NCBI GenBank assembly: GCA_966430775.1 | Contig: CBJMMB010000100.1 | Span: 1-13,643, forward strand | Direction of reading: 5' to 3' | Length of the DNA stretch: 13,643 nucleotides | Source: Dyella_B sp966430775 | GTDB lineage: Bacteria; Pseudomonadota; Gammaproteobacteria; Xanthomonadales; Rhodanobacteraceae | Part shown: positions 1 to 7,571 of the stretch, in pieces | Position numbering within the stretch: the first letter of the stretch is position 1 | How the letters are laid out: every line of letters starts with the position of its first letter | Made by a program: the position numbers and the translations under genes | Notes under the pieces: model-generated | Told to the model about the DNA's origin: nothing | What the model saw: the letters and a program-made list of their open reading frames with translations, nothing else | Databases searched by the model: none

Positions 1-16
1 CAGTTTTTCGTAAAGC

Positions 17-39
17 CGGCTGCGCGCGGTGCGCAGCCG
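17..39. repeat. 9-bp hairpin upstream of the TonB-dependent receptor
   Basis: A perfect 9-bp inverted repeat (CGGCTGCGC / GCGCAGCCG) with a 5-base loop lies 34 bases before the receptor start codon. No T-run follows it on the + strand, so a classic terminator for an upstream gene is not supported. It could be a 5'-leader hairpin or the remains of a repeat. The role is unknown. Confidence 0.4.
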
Positions 40-72
40 TGCGCAAGCATTCGCAGAGGGAGTGGTGCAGCA

Positions 73-2960
73 ATGAAATACAAGAACCGGATGGCGTCGG
101 CGATCGCGACGGCCTTAATGATCTGCGCTGGACATGCTGCAGCACAGGACTCCGATCAGGGCACAAGCGCCGACAAGGCCAAGCAGCTGCAGGCCATTAC
201 TGTCACCGGCTCGCGCATCCGCAGTGTCGATTTGGAAACTTCGCAACCCGTGTTCACGATGGACCGGCAGGCAATTCAAGCCACGGGACTGACCAACATC
301 AACGACGTCCTGGCACGCTTGCCATCCGCCGGTACGCCCGATCTCACTCCTCAGGATGCCTTGTCCAACGGCGCAGACGTAGGAGGTCGTTACGTCAACA
401 TCCGCTACCTGGATTCCACACGTACGCTGGTATTGGTCAACGGCCATCGCTGGAGCACCAGCCTCACCGGGGTAACCGACCTCTCCACCATTCCCGTCGC
501 GATGATCGAGCGCATCGATGTGCTCAAGGACGGCGCATCCTCTGTCTACGGTTCCGATGCCATTGCGGGCGTGGTCAACATCATTACGCGGGAAAAATTC
601 GACGGCGCCGAGGCCAACATCTACTACGGTTCAAACCAGAAGGGCGATGGCCAGCAGAAGAATGCGGACTTCACCTGGGGACACAGTACCGAAAAGTCCA
701 ATTTCATCATCAGCGGTTCGTATCAGGATCAATCGCCGATGTGGGATCGCACGCGTGACATCACACGTTATGGTCTGGGGCCACGGCATCCTGATAGTTA
801 TTTGGGCGCGGGACCGTGGGGACGCGTGACTGACCCACGTGCTCCAGGCACGCCCGGCGCGGGGCAATATGGGGACAATGGAAAGTGGATCTCCAACGCT
901 TATGTCGTCAACCATGGCAGTACCGATACCGGCAATATCAACAACTATCACTTGTTCGACGGCGACCCCAGCGATCTGTACAACACCAACCAGGACACGA
1001 CGTTCCGCTCCGGCACCAAATTGAAAACCTTGTTCGCGCAAGAGCGCTACAAGCTGACCGACAACATCACCCTGTACGGACGCGCGAGCTACAGTACGCG
1101 CGATTCGTCCAGTCAGCTGGCCGGCTATCCGCTTTCGACATCCGCGATCAACACCGCCAACGTGGTGATTGATCCAAACAATGCGTACAACCCGTTTCCA
1201 GGCTATGAAACCGAATTCGCGCGCCGCACCGTCGAAATGCCGCGCATCACGTGGGCCAACTCGCGTCTTGCCCATGTGGATGTCGGTGCCGAGGGGTACT
1301 TCAGCTTCCTCAACCATGACTGGAGCTGGGACGCCAACTACACGTTTTCCCAGACCAACATCCGCCAGATCACCACCGGCAATCTGTATCTGCCTAATGT
1401 TCTCAATGCGATCGGTCCGACCACGGTGATCGATGGACAACTGGCTTGCGCCGACGCCGCGGCGCGAGCCGCCGGTTGCGTGCCGTGGAATGTGCTCGCC
1501 GGTCCGGGCAATACGCCCTCATCGTTGTGGAACTATCTCAACTCCGTTGGCATTGCCCGTCAGCAAAGCCAGACCGACGACATAACGGTCAACACGGGCG
1601 GCGGCCTGTTCGACCTGCCGGCCGGCACGGTCAATATTGCAGGCGGCTTGGAACATCGGCGCGAGAAAGGTTATTTCCGCCCGTACGGACCGGACTCGGC
1701 AGGACAGACGACCAATCTCGCCAGCGATCCTTCCAAAGGCCGCTATAACGTCAACGAAGCGTACCTGGAACTGGATGTTCCGCTCCTGCGCGACTTGCCC
1801 GGCGCGCAGGAACTGGGGATCAACATTGCCAGCCGCTATTCGCACTACAGCAATTTCGGCAGTACCACGAACAACAAATACAGCGTGCGCTGGCGCCCCA
1901 CAGCCGAAGTGCTGTTACGCGGCACCTATGCAAAGGGCTTTCGCGCACCGGCGCTGCAGGATCTGTACGGCGGTAATGCGCAGAGCTTCGAAACGTTTCT
2001 GGATCCTTGTGACAGCACCTATGGTGGTGCTGCCAGCAGCGCCGCCGTGTCGGCAAGTTGCGCGGCGGCCCATGTGCCCGTCGATTATCGCCAGCTCAAC
2101 CAGACCGGCCAGCCAGTCGGGCCGGGCGGTGGTCAAACGCCGATCCCGTTCACTTCCGTTTCCAATCCGAATCTGAAACCGGAGACGTCCAGCACGCGCA
2201 CGCTCGGCCTGGTTTACAGTCCGCATTACGTCGACGGATTGGACGTTACGATCGACTACTACGACATCCGCTTGAGACAGGCGATCACCTATCTCAGTGC
2301 CAACGATGTCCTGAACTACTGCTTTGTGGAAAACCTTGCCGACTATTGCGGCGATATCACGCGCGACAGCGCAGGCCAGATCGTCAAGTTGATCGAAGGT
2401 CCGATCAACCTGGGCGCTATCAACACACCGGCTTTGATTTCGGTATCCACTATCGCCTGCCCAAGACTTCGTTCGGCCAATTCCGCGTTGCGCTGGACGG
2501 CAACTACCTGAGCAAGTACCAAACCAGCAATGGCCCGGGCTCGCAGTCGAGGAACCTGGCTGGCTGGATGAACGGCACGCAAGCACTTTATCGCACGCGC
2601 GCCAACTTGCAGGCGGATTGGGATTACAAGCAGTTCGGCGCAAGCTGGACCGTGCGCTACTACGCCGGCTTGAAGGACAGCTGCTATGACGTCGACATCG
2701 AATGCGACGATATCAATTACCCCAACCCGGTCTACGCTTATCAAGGCATGGCGCGCAAAGGTTCGGTAGCCTTCAATGACGCGCAGTTCCGCTACAAGAC
2801 CTCACGGGACGGCAGCATCTCCGTGGGCATCAACAACATCTTCAACAAGAAGGGACCGTTCTACTACAACGTGTCCAATGCAGGCACCGGCAGCCCACCG
2901 TACAACCCGGCGTTCGATATCGATCGCTATTTCTATGTGCAGTACAGCCAGAAGTTCTAA
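73..2960 (+). pseudogene. TonB-dependent outer-membrane receptor, frameshifted
   Basis: TonB-gated outer-membrane transporter for a siderophore, sugar or peptide ligand; the substrate cannot be told from sequence. The start at 73 is preceded by AGGGAG ten bases upstream. Residues 1-24 form a signal peptide (cleavage after HAAA), and a TonB-box-like QAITVTGSRI lies at about 40-49. The plug domain covers roughly 55-175, with VNIRYLDSTRTLVLVNGHR and VLKDGASSVYGSDAIAGVVNI. The rest is beta-barrel with aromatic-rich strands, ending in YSQKF with the terminal Phe typical of outer-membrane proteins. The first frame runs to about residue 784 and would stop at 2511. The homologous C-terminal barrel (TGFDFGIHYRLPKT onward, 177 residues) continues one frame over to the stop at 2960. 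Restoring one base at 2425-2427 gives a 962-residue receptor, a normal family length. Without its last strands the product should not insert as a barrel, unless the lesion is a sequencing error. The family call is very sure; pseudogene status is less so. Confidence 0.9.
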
Positions 2961-2985
2961 GCGCGGCCTTCAGGCTTCAAAACAG

Positions 2986-3010
2986 GAAAGCGGGCCGATG
3001 GCCCGCTTTC
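2986..3010. terminator. Bidirectional intrinsic terminator between the receptor and hemC
   Basis: An 11-bp perfect inverted repeat (GAAAGCGGGCC / GGCCCGCTTTC) encloses a 3-base loop. T-rich tracts follow on both sides: CTATTTGGTCTTTT on the + strand and CCTGTTTTG on the - strand. It sits between two convergent genes, 26 bases after the receptor stop. Its last base overlaps the hemC stop codon (3010-3012, read on the minus strand), so it probably serves both genes. Confidence 0.85.
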
Positions 3011-3939
3011 TATTTGGTCTTTTGATGGCCAAGAAATGCTGCCGCGCCTTGCGCGAATAGCGCCTGCGCAACCTCATTACCCAGCTTCGCGGCATCACTA
3101 CTGCCGCCGGCTGCTTCAGCCTGCAACAGGCGGCCGCTCGAAACATCGCCCACCATGCCGCGCAAATGCAGGCCATGCTCGGTCACCGTGCACCATGCGC
3201 CGACCGGCACCGTGCAACTGCCGCCCAGGGCCTGGTTCATCGCGCGCTCGGCGGTGACGGCGAGGCGAGTTTCGGCGTCATCGAGTACGGCGAGGGCTTC
3301 GAGCACATCAGGCTGATCGGAACGCGCTTCAATCGCGATCGCCGCCTGGCCCGGCGCGGGCAGCCAATTGGGCGCGCTCATGCGGCTGCGGATGCGCTCG
3401 TGCAGGCCGAGGCGTTCCAGGCCGGCGCAGGCGAGGATGATCGCTTCGTAATGGCCGGCGTCGAGCTTCTGCAAGCGGGTGCCGACATTGCCGCGCAGAT
3501 CGAGCAATTCCAAGTCGGGCCGCACGGCGCGCAACAGCGCCTGGCGGCGCAAGGATGATGTGCCGACGCGCGCTCCCAGCGGCAGCGCGGCCAGGTCGGC
3601 GTAGTCGTTGCTGACGAATGCATCGGCGGCATCGGCGCGCGGCAGGATGGCGGGCAGGGCGAAGCCGGGTTCCAATTCCGCGGGCACGTCCTTGAGCGAA
3701 TGCACCGCCAGGTCCGCGCGGCCTTCCTGCATCGCCACTTCCAGTTCCTTGAGGAACAGGCCTTTGCCGCCGACCGTCGCCAGCGACCGGTCGAGGATTT
3801 CATCGCCGCGCGTGGTCAATGGCACCAGCTCCACGCGCAGGCCCGGATGCGCTGCGCGCAGCAGGCTGGCCACGTGTTCGGCCTGCCACAGGGCGAGTGC
3901 GCTCTTGCGGGTGGCGATGCGTAGCAGGGACGGCGACAT
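3010..3939 (-). CDS. hemC: Hydroxymethylbilane synthase (porphobilinogen deaminase)
   Basis: Cytosolic enzyme of tetrapyrrole synthesis that joins four porphobilinogen molecules into hydroxymethylbilane on a covalent dipyrromethane cofactor. Starting at 3939 gives 309 residues, the usual length, and places the key residues at E. coli numbering: K59 in VGGKG, D84 in HSLKDVP, R131/R132 in SSLRRQ, R149 and R155 in DLRGNVGTR, and cofactor-binding C242 in GGSCTVPVG. The frame is open for 20 more codons (ATG at 3999), but those residues are not family-like. The 3939 ATG has a GGAG five bases before it. All catalytic residues are present, so the gene looks functional. It lies 146 bases downstream of the algR-like gene in the same direction, as in pseudomonads where algZ-algR-hemC are linked. 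A repeat at 4003-4068 fills much of that gap, and a shared terminator closes the gene. Confidence 0.96.
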   Translation of the reverse strand: MSPSLLRIATRKSALALWQAEHVASLLRAAHPGLRVELVPLTTRGDEILDRSLATVGGKGLFLKELEVAMQEGRADLAVHSLKDVPAELEPGFALPAILPRADAADAFVSNDYADLAALPLGARVGTSSLRRQALLRAVRPDLELLDLRGNVGTRLQKLDAGHYEAIILACAGLERLGLHERIRSRMSAPNWLPAPGQAAIAIEARSDQPDVLEALAVLDDAETRLAVTAERAMNQALGGSCTVPVGAWCTVTEHGLHLRGMVGDVSSGRLLQAEAAGGSSDAAKLGNEVAQALFAQGAAAFLGHQKTK

Positions 3940-4002
3940 GCTGGCTCCGGGAACGACGAGTGCCGCCATTGTCGCGCACTTGAGGATGTTCTGATTCATT
4001 GT

Positions 4003-4068
4003 CCCGGCGAAAGCCAGGGCTGAAGGTGTTGAGGCATCTGGAAAGTCGCTAGGCCGGCTTTCGCCGGG
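4003..4068. repeat. REP-like inverted repeat between algR-like gene and hemC
   Basis: A perfect 13-bp inverted repeat, CCCGGCGAAAGCC (4003-4015) and GGCTTTCGCCGGG (4056-4068), is separated by 40 bases. The right arm also folds on itself (CCGGC-TTTC-GCCGG). The core with GAAA between short complementary arms resembles the repeat at 6674-6751, so it is probably a degenerate copy of the same REP family. It sits inside the presumed operon, where a hairpin could reduce read-through or stabilise the upstream message. That role is inference. Confidence 0.65.
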
Positions 4069-4085
4069 GCGATGGTTGAATATCC

Positions 4086-4787
4086 CTAACCTTCTCGCAG
4101 CAGCTTGCGCAAGGCGGGCAGGTTGCGGCGGCTGACTTCCGGGCTGAAATCGGTGCCGGCCAGTCGCGCCAGCACACGGCCATCGGCCAGCGTCTTCAGG
4201 CCGACCAGGCGATGCGCCGGGACCAGGCAGTTGCGATGCAGGCGGATCAGGTCGGGGTAGGTTTCCTCCAGCTGCCGCAGTGATTCGTCCAGCAGCAGCT
4301 GATCGCCGGCGCGGTGCGCCACCACGTATTTTTCTTCCGCCAGCAGACAGATCACTTCGTCCAGCGCGATACGCACCGGCTCGCCGCGCACGCGCGCATG
4401 CAGCCAGCCGGCAGGTTCGCGCGGCTGCGCATCCAGACGCTGGCGCACCCGCTTGAGTGCATCGCGCAGGCGTTCCACGCGCACGGGTTTCAGCAGGTAA
4501 TCGGCCGCACCCAGATCGAACGCGTGCACGGCGTGCGCTTCGTACGCCGTGCAGAACACCACTTGCGGGCGAGGGCGATTGGCCAGCCGCGCGGCCAGGG
4601 CCTTGCCGTCCATGCCGGGCATGTTGATGTCGAGCAGCAGCAGATCGGGCTGCGTTTGCGACAACGCCGCCAGCGCCGCTTCGCCGTCACCCACGCTGCC
4701 TACCACGTCCACGTCCGGGCATTCCCGCAACAAGGCGTCGAGGCGCGCCCGCGCCAGCGGTTCGTCGTCAACGATCAGTACGCGCAT
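4086..4787 (-). CDS. algR: LytTR-type response regulator, AlgR-like
   Basis: Two-component response regulator of 233 residues, cytosolic and DNA-binding. Residues 1-120 are a receiver domain with the acidic pocket D7/D8, phospho-acceptor D53 in LLLDINMPGMDG, T80 and K100 followed by a cis-proline (LLKPVR). Residues about 130-231 are a LytTR DNA-binding domain (VRIALDEVICLLAEEKYVVAH ... LIRLHRNCLVPAHRLV). AlgR of Pseudomonas has this architecture and controls alginate, type IV pili and virulence; regulon membership here is unknown. Its start codon lies inside the end of the upstream kinase gene (13-base overlap) with no good ribosome site of its own, which points to translational coupling. The kinase, regulator, hemC order supports the AlgR name, though an AgrA/LytR-type paralogue cannot be excluded. 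Confidence 0.88.
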   Translation of the reverse strand: MRVLIVDDEPLARARLDALLRECPDVDVVGSVGDGEAALAALSQTQPDLLLLDINMPGMDGKALAARLANRPRPQVVFCTAYEAHAVHAFDLGAADYLLKPVRVERLRDALKRVRQRLDAQPREPAGWLHARVRGEPVRIALDEVICLLAEEKYVVAHRAGDQLLLDESLRQLEETYPDLIRLHRNCLVPAHRLVGLKTLADGRVLARLAGTDFSPEVSRRNLPALRKLLREG

Positions 4788-5815
4788 GGCAGCAGCAGCT
4801 TCACGACAAAACGATTCCCCTGGGGCCCGGCTTCCACACTCGCTCGTGGTCCGAAATGATACGTCACACGCTGGCGCACATTGTTGAGGCCGTGGCCGCT
4901 GCCGCCGGTGGCGGGTTGATCGGCGAGCGGATTGTCGATCTCGATGCGCAGCATGTTCCCTTCGCGCACGCCACGCAGAACGATCTCGCCACCTTCACGC
5001 AGTGGCTGCACGCCGTGGCGCACGGCGTTTTCCACCAGCGGCTGCAGCAGCAGCACGGGCATCGGCGCGTCCAGCGGCAGATGGTCCAGCTCGCGCCGCA
5101 CACGCAGGCGCTCGCCCAGCCGCAATTGTTCGATCGCCAGGTAGCGATCGACCAACTGCAGTTCCTGGCCGAGCGTGCCGCTGTGCGCATCGTCCTGGCC
5201 CAAGGCCGCGCGGAACAGCTCGGAAAGATCCTCCACCGTGCGCTCGGCCGCGGCCGGGTCCACCCGTACCAGCGCCGCCACCGTGTTCATGCTGTTGAAC
5301 AGAAAGTGCGGACGAATGCGCGCCTGCAGCGCTTCCACCTTCGCATGCGCCACCGCCGCCAGCCGCGCCTGCCATTCGGCCAGCACGTAGAAATAGCGCA
5401 ACATCGCCGCGCCGAGCAGTGCGGCGATCGCCGCGTTGTTGCGCACGAAGCTGGGTGAATCGCCGGGAATCAGCCGCATGTCCAGCGCGCCATCCATCCA
5501 CCGCGCCAGCACGCTGCCCAGCACCACGATCAGCACCATCACCAGCCACACGCCCGCATACGGCAGCAGGCCCGGCAGGCGCAGCAACCACGGGCGCAGC
5601 TTGCACAGCGCCACGCCGATCACCATCGCCACCCATTCCACGAACAGCATGCCGACACTGTAGCCGCGCCAGCCGCGCGTGCTCTGCGGCGCCAGCCAGG
5701 CCAGGGTCACGCACAGCGCGCCGACGATCAGCAGCGCGGAAATGACCGGCAGGCTGCAGAAATCCGGCAGCGGGCTGCGCGGTTGGGCGGACGGTTTGGT
5801 TGCGACCCCTGGCAT
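4775..5815 (-). CDS. algZ: Sensor histidine kinase, LytS/AlgZ (FimS) type
   Basis: Inner-membrane sensor kinase of 346 residues, the likely partner of the regulator that overlaps its 3' end. Hydrophobic segments near residues 21-41, 52-72, 82-105 and 124-146 give about four membrane helices. The His_kinase domain (PF06580 type) follows, with predicted phospho-acceptor H170 in RIRPHFLFNSMNT, then an ATPase domain with N-box LLLQPLVENAVRHG (N263) and G-box GSGHGLNNV (305-313). The short loops and lack of a PAS or periplasmic domain match the AlgZ/FimS class, whose signal is poorly defined. The frame is open back to 6040, but that part only overlaps the esterase gene. ATG 5815 was chosen because LPDFCSLPV just after it resembles AlgZ N-termini. 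No strong ribosome site is visible, and it starts 31 bases after the esterase stop. Confidence 0.86.
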   Translation of the reverse strand: MPGVATKPSAQPRSPLPDFCSLPVISALLIVGALCVTLAWLAPQSTRGWRGYSVGMLFVEWVAMVIGVALCKLRPWLLRLPGLLPYAGVWLVMVLIVVLGSVLARWMDGALDMRLIPGDSPSFVRNNAAIAALLGAAMLRYFYVLAEWQARLAAVAHAKVEALQARIRPHFLFNSMNTVAALVRVDPAAAERTVEDLSELFRAALGQDDAHSGTLGQELQLVDRYLAIEQLRLGERLRVRRELDHLPLDAPMPVLLLQPLVENAVRHGVQPLREGGEIVLRGVREGNMLRIEIDNPLADQPATGGSGHGLNNVRQRVTYHFGPRASVEAGPQGNRFVVKLLLPCAY

Positions 5816-5846
5816 GCGCGCAGTATGCCCGCTGAGGTGGGGTTTT

Positions 5847-6512
5847 TCAGCGCAGGCGCGCACCGATCCAGCGGCGTAGATCGGCAATTTCCTCCGGGCA
5901 CACCGCATGCGGCATCGGATAGGTGTGCCAGTCCACCTGGTAGCCCAGCGCTTCCAGCGCGGCGCGTGATTCCACGCCCCGCTGCAAGGCCACCACCGGA
6001 TCGTAAGTGCCGTGACCCCAGAAAATCGGCACGCCGGCATTCACCGCGCTGCGTTCCGCGGCAAGCGTGTGGGCGATCGGCAGATACGTCGACAGCGCAA
6101 TGATGCCCGCCAGCTTCTGCGCATGACGCAGTCCCGCCGCCAGCGCGATCGCGCCACCTTGCGAAAAACCCGCCAGCAGGATGCGTTCGCTGGGCACGCC
6201 ACGTTCCTGCTCGCGGGCGATCAACGCCTCCACCTGCACGATGGATTCGCGCGTGCCTGTTTCATCCTGCCGCGAGAGCAGATCGAAACCGTAGATGTCA
6301 TACTAGGCGCGCATCGCCATGCCGTTGTTGATCGTCACCGGACGCACCGGCGCATGGGGAAACACGAAACGGATGCCCGGCCATTCCGGCGCCACCAGTT
6401 CCGGCACGATCGGCGCGAAATCGTGGCCGTCGGCGCCCAGGCCATGCAGCCAAACGATGCTGTAGATGGGGTTGGCGGCGGTTTCGGTTTCGACGGCGGG
6501 GAGCAGGGACAT
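5847..6512 (-). pseudogene. EstB-type carboxylesterase/phospholipase with in-frame amber stop
   Basis: Alpha/beta hydrolase of the phospholipase/carboxylesterase family (PF02230), cytosolic, normally hydrolysing short acyl esters or acyl-thioesters. Read through, the gene gives 221 codons. It has VWLHGLGADGHDF at about 20-32, nucleophile S117 in GFSQGG, D171 in GTYDPVV and H202 in PMPHAV. These correspond to the Ser114/Asp168/His199 triad of Pseudomonas EstB with an offset of three. Codon 70 is TAG (6305-6303) exactly where the family motif MRAWYDIYGFD has Trp, so one G-to-A change (TGG to TAG) accounts for it. The frame is otherwise intact, which suggests a recent mutation, suppression or a base-calling error. 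A restart at GTG 6239 would give only the C-terminal 130 residues, with the triad but without the oxyanion loop. The gene heads the probable run with algZ, algR and hemC. Confidence 0.88.
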
Positions 6513-6544
6513 GGCGTGTTGGGCGAAGTGAAACGAAGCGGCAT

Positions 6545-6557
6545 CGTAGCAGCTACG
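6545..6557. promoter_or_regulatory. 13-bp palindrome upstream of the esterase
   Basis: CGTAGC-A-GCTACG is a perfect palindrome lying 32 bases before the esterase ATG. It overlaps a weak minus-strand -10-like hexamer (TACGAT, 6548-6543). It could be a regulator site at the head of the esterase-algZ-algR-hemC run, but no good -35 element is visible, so the assignment is tentative. Confidence 0.25.
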
Positions 6558-6586
6558 CGCTTGAGCTCCTCTCCCCTCGCGAGCGC

Positions 6587-6660
6587 GTAGGTTGGGGTGC
6601 AAACCCCAACATTGCCATGTTCGGGTGCACCCGAATGTTGAGGTTTGCCCCCCAACCTGC
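6587..6660. repeat. Imperfect 27-bp inverted repeat with GTAG end and inner palindrome
   Basis: The left arm (6587-6613, beginning GTAGGTTGGGGTGC) and right arm (6634-6660) are complementary at 24 of 27 positions. Between them lies a perfect 16-bp palindrome, TTCGGGTGCACCCGAA (6620-6635). The GTAGGTTGGG start resembles the repeats at 8527, 8889 and 13568. It is probably a REP-type element in the gene-free interval between the isochorismatase and esterase genes. No coding potential was seen here. Confidence 0.75.
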
Positions 6661-6673
6661 GGGCTAAAACGTT

Positions 6674-6751
6674 CGTCATCCCAGCGAAAGCTGGGATCCA
6701 GTGCCTTTGAGGCTTTTAAGTCGCTGGATCCCAGCTTTCGCTGGGATGACG
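6674..6751. repeat. BIME-like pair: perfect 28-bp inverted repeat
   Basis: The arms 6674-6701 and 6724-6751 are perfect reverse complements over 28 bp, separated by 22 bases. Each arm is itself a small hairpin, CCCAGC-GAAA-GCTGGG. Two such units facing each other are the classic form of a REP doublet (BIME). It lies between two genes on the minus strand and may act as a transcript end or stabiliser for the isochorismatase gene. Related core sequence occurs at 4003-4068. Confidence 0.85.
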
Positions 6752-6805
6752 GACCGATAGCGTTGAGTATCTGGAAAATTGTCGATGCCAGACTACGCCG
6801 AGCAA

Positions 6806-7453
6806 TTAAGCCGCCACACCCTGCGCCAACAACGCAAGCGCCCGCTGATGCGAAGCATGAATCGTATCGCGTTCCGGCACGCTTCCGGTGGCGACACATG
6901 CCAGCCACTCGTCCGTGCTCAGCACCGCAGCGAAACGCGACTGCTGCACCACGCTGTACACGCGATGGATTTCCTCGGCGCTGGCGAAGCCCGCACGATT
7001 GGCATAGGGCACGCTGCCGGAAGCGTCGTGCAGGAATTCCACCTGCAGGCCGCGATCGAACGCATGCTTGATGGTGGTGTCGTCGCAGTTGTGGGTCATG
7101 TAGCCGATCACGCTCAGCGTATCGATCCGGTGTTCGGCCAGCCAGTCGGCCAGGTCGGTGCCCGCGAATGCGCTCGGCAGCGGTTTGCGCTGATAGTGAT
7201 CATGCGGGCGCTTGGCTACCGTTTCGTGCAATTCCCAGCCGGAGGTGCCGAGCGCGAACAGCGGCGCGTCCGCCGGCGAGGTCTGCTGGATCACGATCAC
7301 CGGAATGCCGGCAGCGCATGCACCGTCCATGGCGCGGCCGATGTTGTGCAGCGAGCTGCTTACGGGCGGATATTGAATCCGCAGGCCACCGGTGACGTAT
7401 TCGTTCTGTACGTCGATCACGATCAGTGCACGACGCGGAGTGGGGTGGTTCAT
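6806..7453 (-). CDS. Isochorismatase-family cysteine hydrolase
   Basis: A 215-residue cytosolic hydrolase of the isochorismatase-like fold (nicotinamidase, N-carbamoylsarcosine amidase and related enzymes); the substrate is not known. The expected Asp-Lys-Cys triad is present: D14 in LIVIDVQNEY, K90 in YQRKPLPSAF and C123 in VIGYMTHNCDDTT, preceded by the usual G-Y/F-M-T-H context. The ATG at 7453 has AAGGA about nine bases upstream. The frame is open further back, but that region overlaps the divergent regulator gene. It shares a 118-base intergenic region with the GlxA-type regulator, a pairing that suggests the regulator controls it. A nicotinamidase role is less likely because the metal-binding DxHxxxH motif is not seen. 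Family call is firm, substrate open. Confidence 0.92.
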   Translation of the reverse strand: MNHPTPRRALIVIDVQNEYVTGGLRIQYPPVSSSLHNIGRAMDGACAAGIPVIVIQQTSPADAPLFALGTSGWELHETVAKRPHDHYQRKPLPSAFAGTDLADWLAEHRIDTLSVIGYMTHNCDDTTIKHAFDRGLQVEFLHDASGSVPYANRAGFASAEEIHRVYSVVQQSRFAAVLSTDEWLACVATGSVPERDTIHASHQRALALLAQGVAA

Positions 7454-7571
7454 GGCGACAGTTCCTTGTGAAAGAAGGTGAGCCCATCTTCCGCTTGCGT
7501 CGCCACGCTGAGCAGTGGCCCGATTGCCATTTAGCGCTAGAATCGGGCCAAGCCGCTGGAGAGCGTTCCGC
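7454..7571. promoter_or_regulatory. Divergent promoter region, hydrolase and GlxA-type regulator
   Basis: These 118 bases separate two divergent genes and must hold both promoters. On the + strand a -10-like TAGAAT is at 7538-7543 with no good -35. A perfect 10-bp inverted repeat, TGGCCCGATT (7516-7525) and AATCGGGCCA (7541-7550), spans that hexamer with a 15-base gap. An 8-bp palindrome, TAGCGCTA, lies at 7532-7539. This arrangement suits an operator through which the AraC-type protein represses itself and controls the hydrolase gene. The binding itself is inferred. Confidence 0.5.

Noticed and set aside
2420..2440. Programmed ribosomal frameshift in the receptor
   Set aside because: No slippery heptamer, internal ribosome-like site or downstream pseudoknot is apparent, and the zero-frame product would be a useless barrel.
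1915..2643. 242-residue minus-strand ORF opposite the receptor
   Set aside because: Its composition reflects the reverse of the receptor gene, with no domain; the receptor's family motifs run through the same bases.
5816..6040. N-terminal extension of the histidine kinase
   Set aside because: It overlaps the coding sequence of the esterase in another frame and is rich in Arg/Trp/Cys, unlike AlgZ N-termini.
6303..6305. Pyrrolysine or other recoding at the esterase TAG
   Set aside because: The family has Trp at this site and gammaproteobacteria of this type do not normally encode pyrrolysine; no recoding structure is evident.
6513..6805. tRNA or structured RNA gene between the esterase and hydrolase
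   Set aside because: The palindromes are explained by REP-type repeats; no cloverleaf or T-loop sequence was found.
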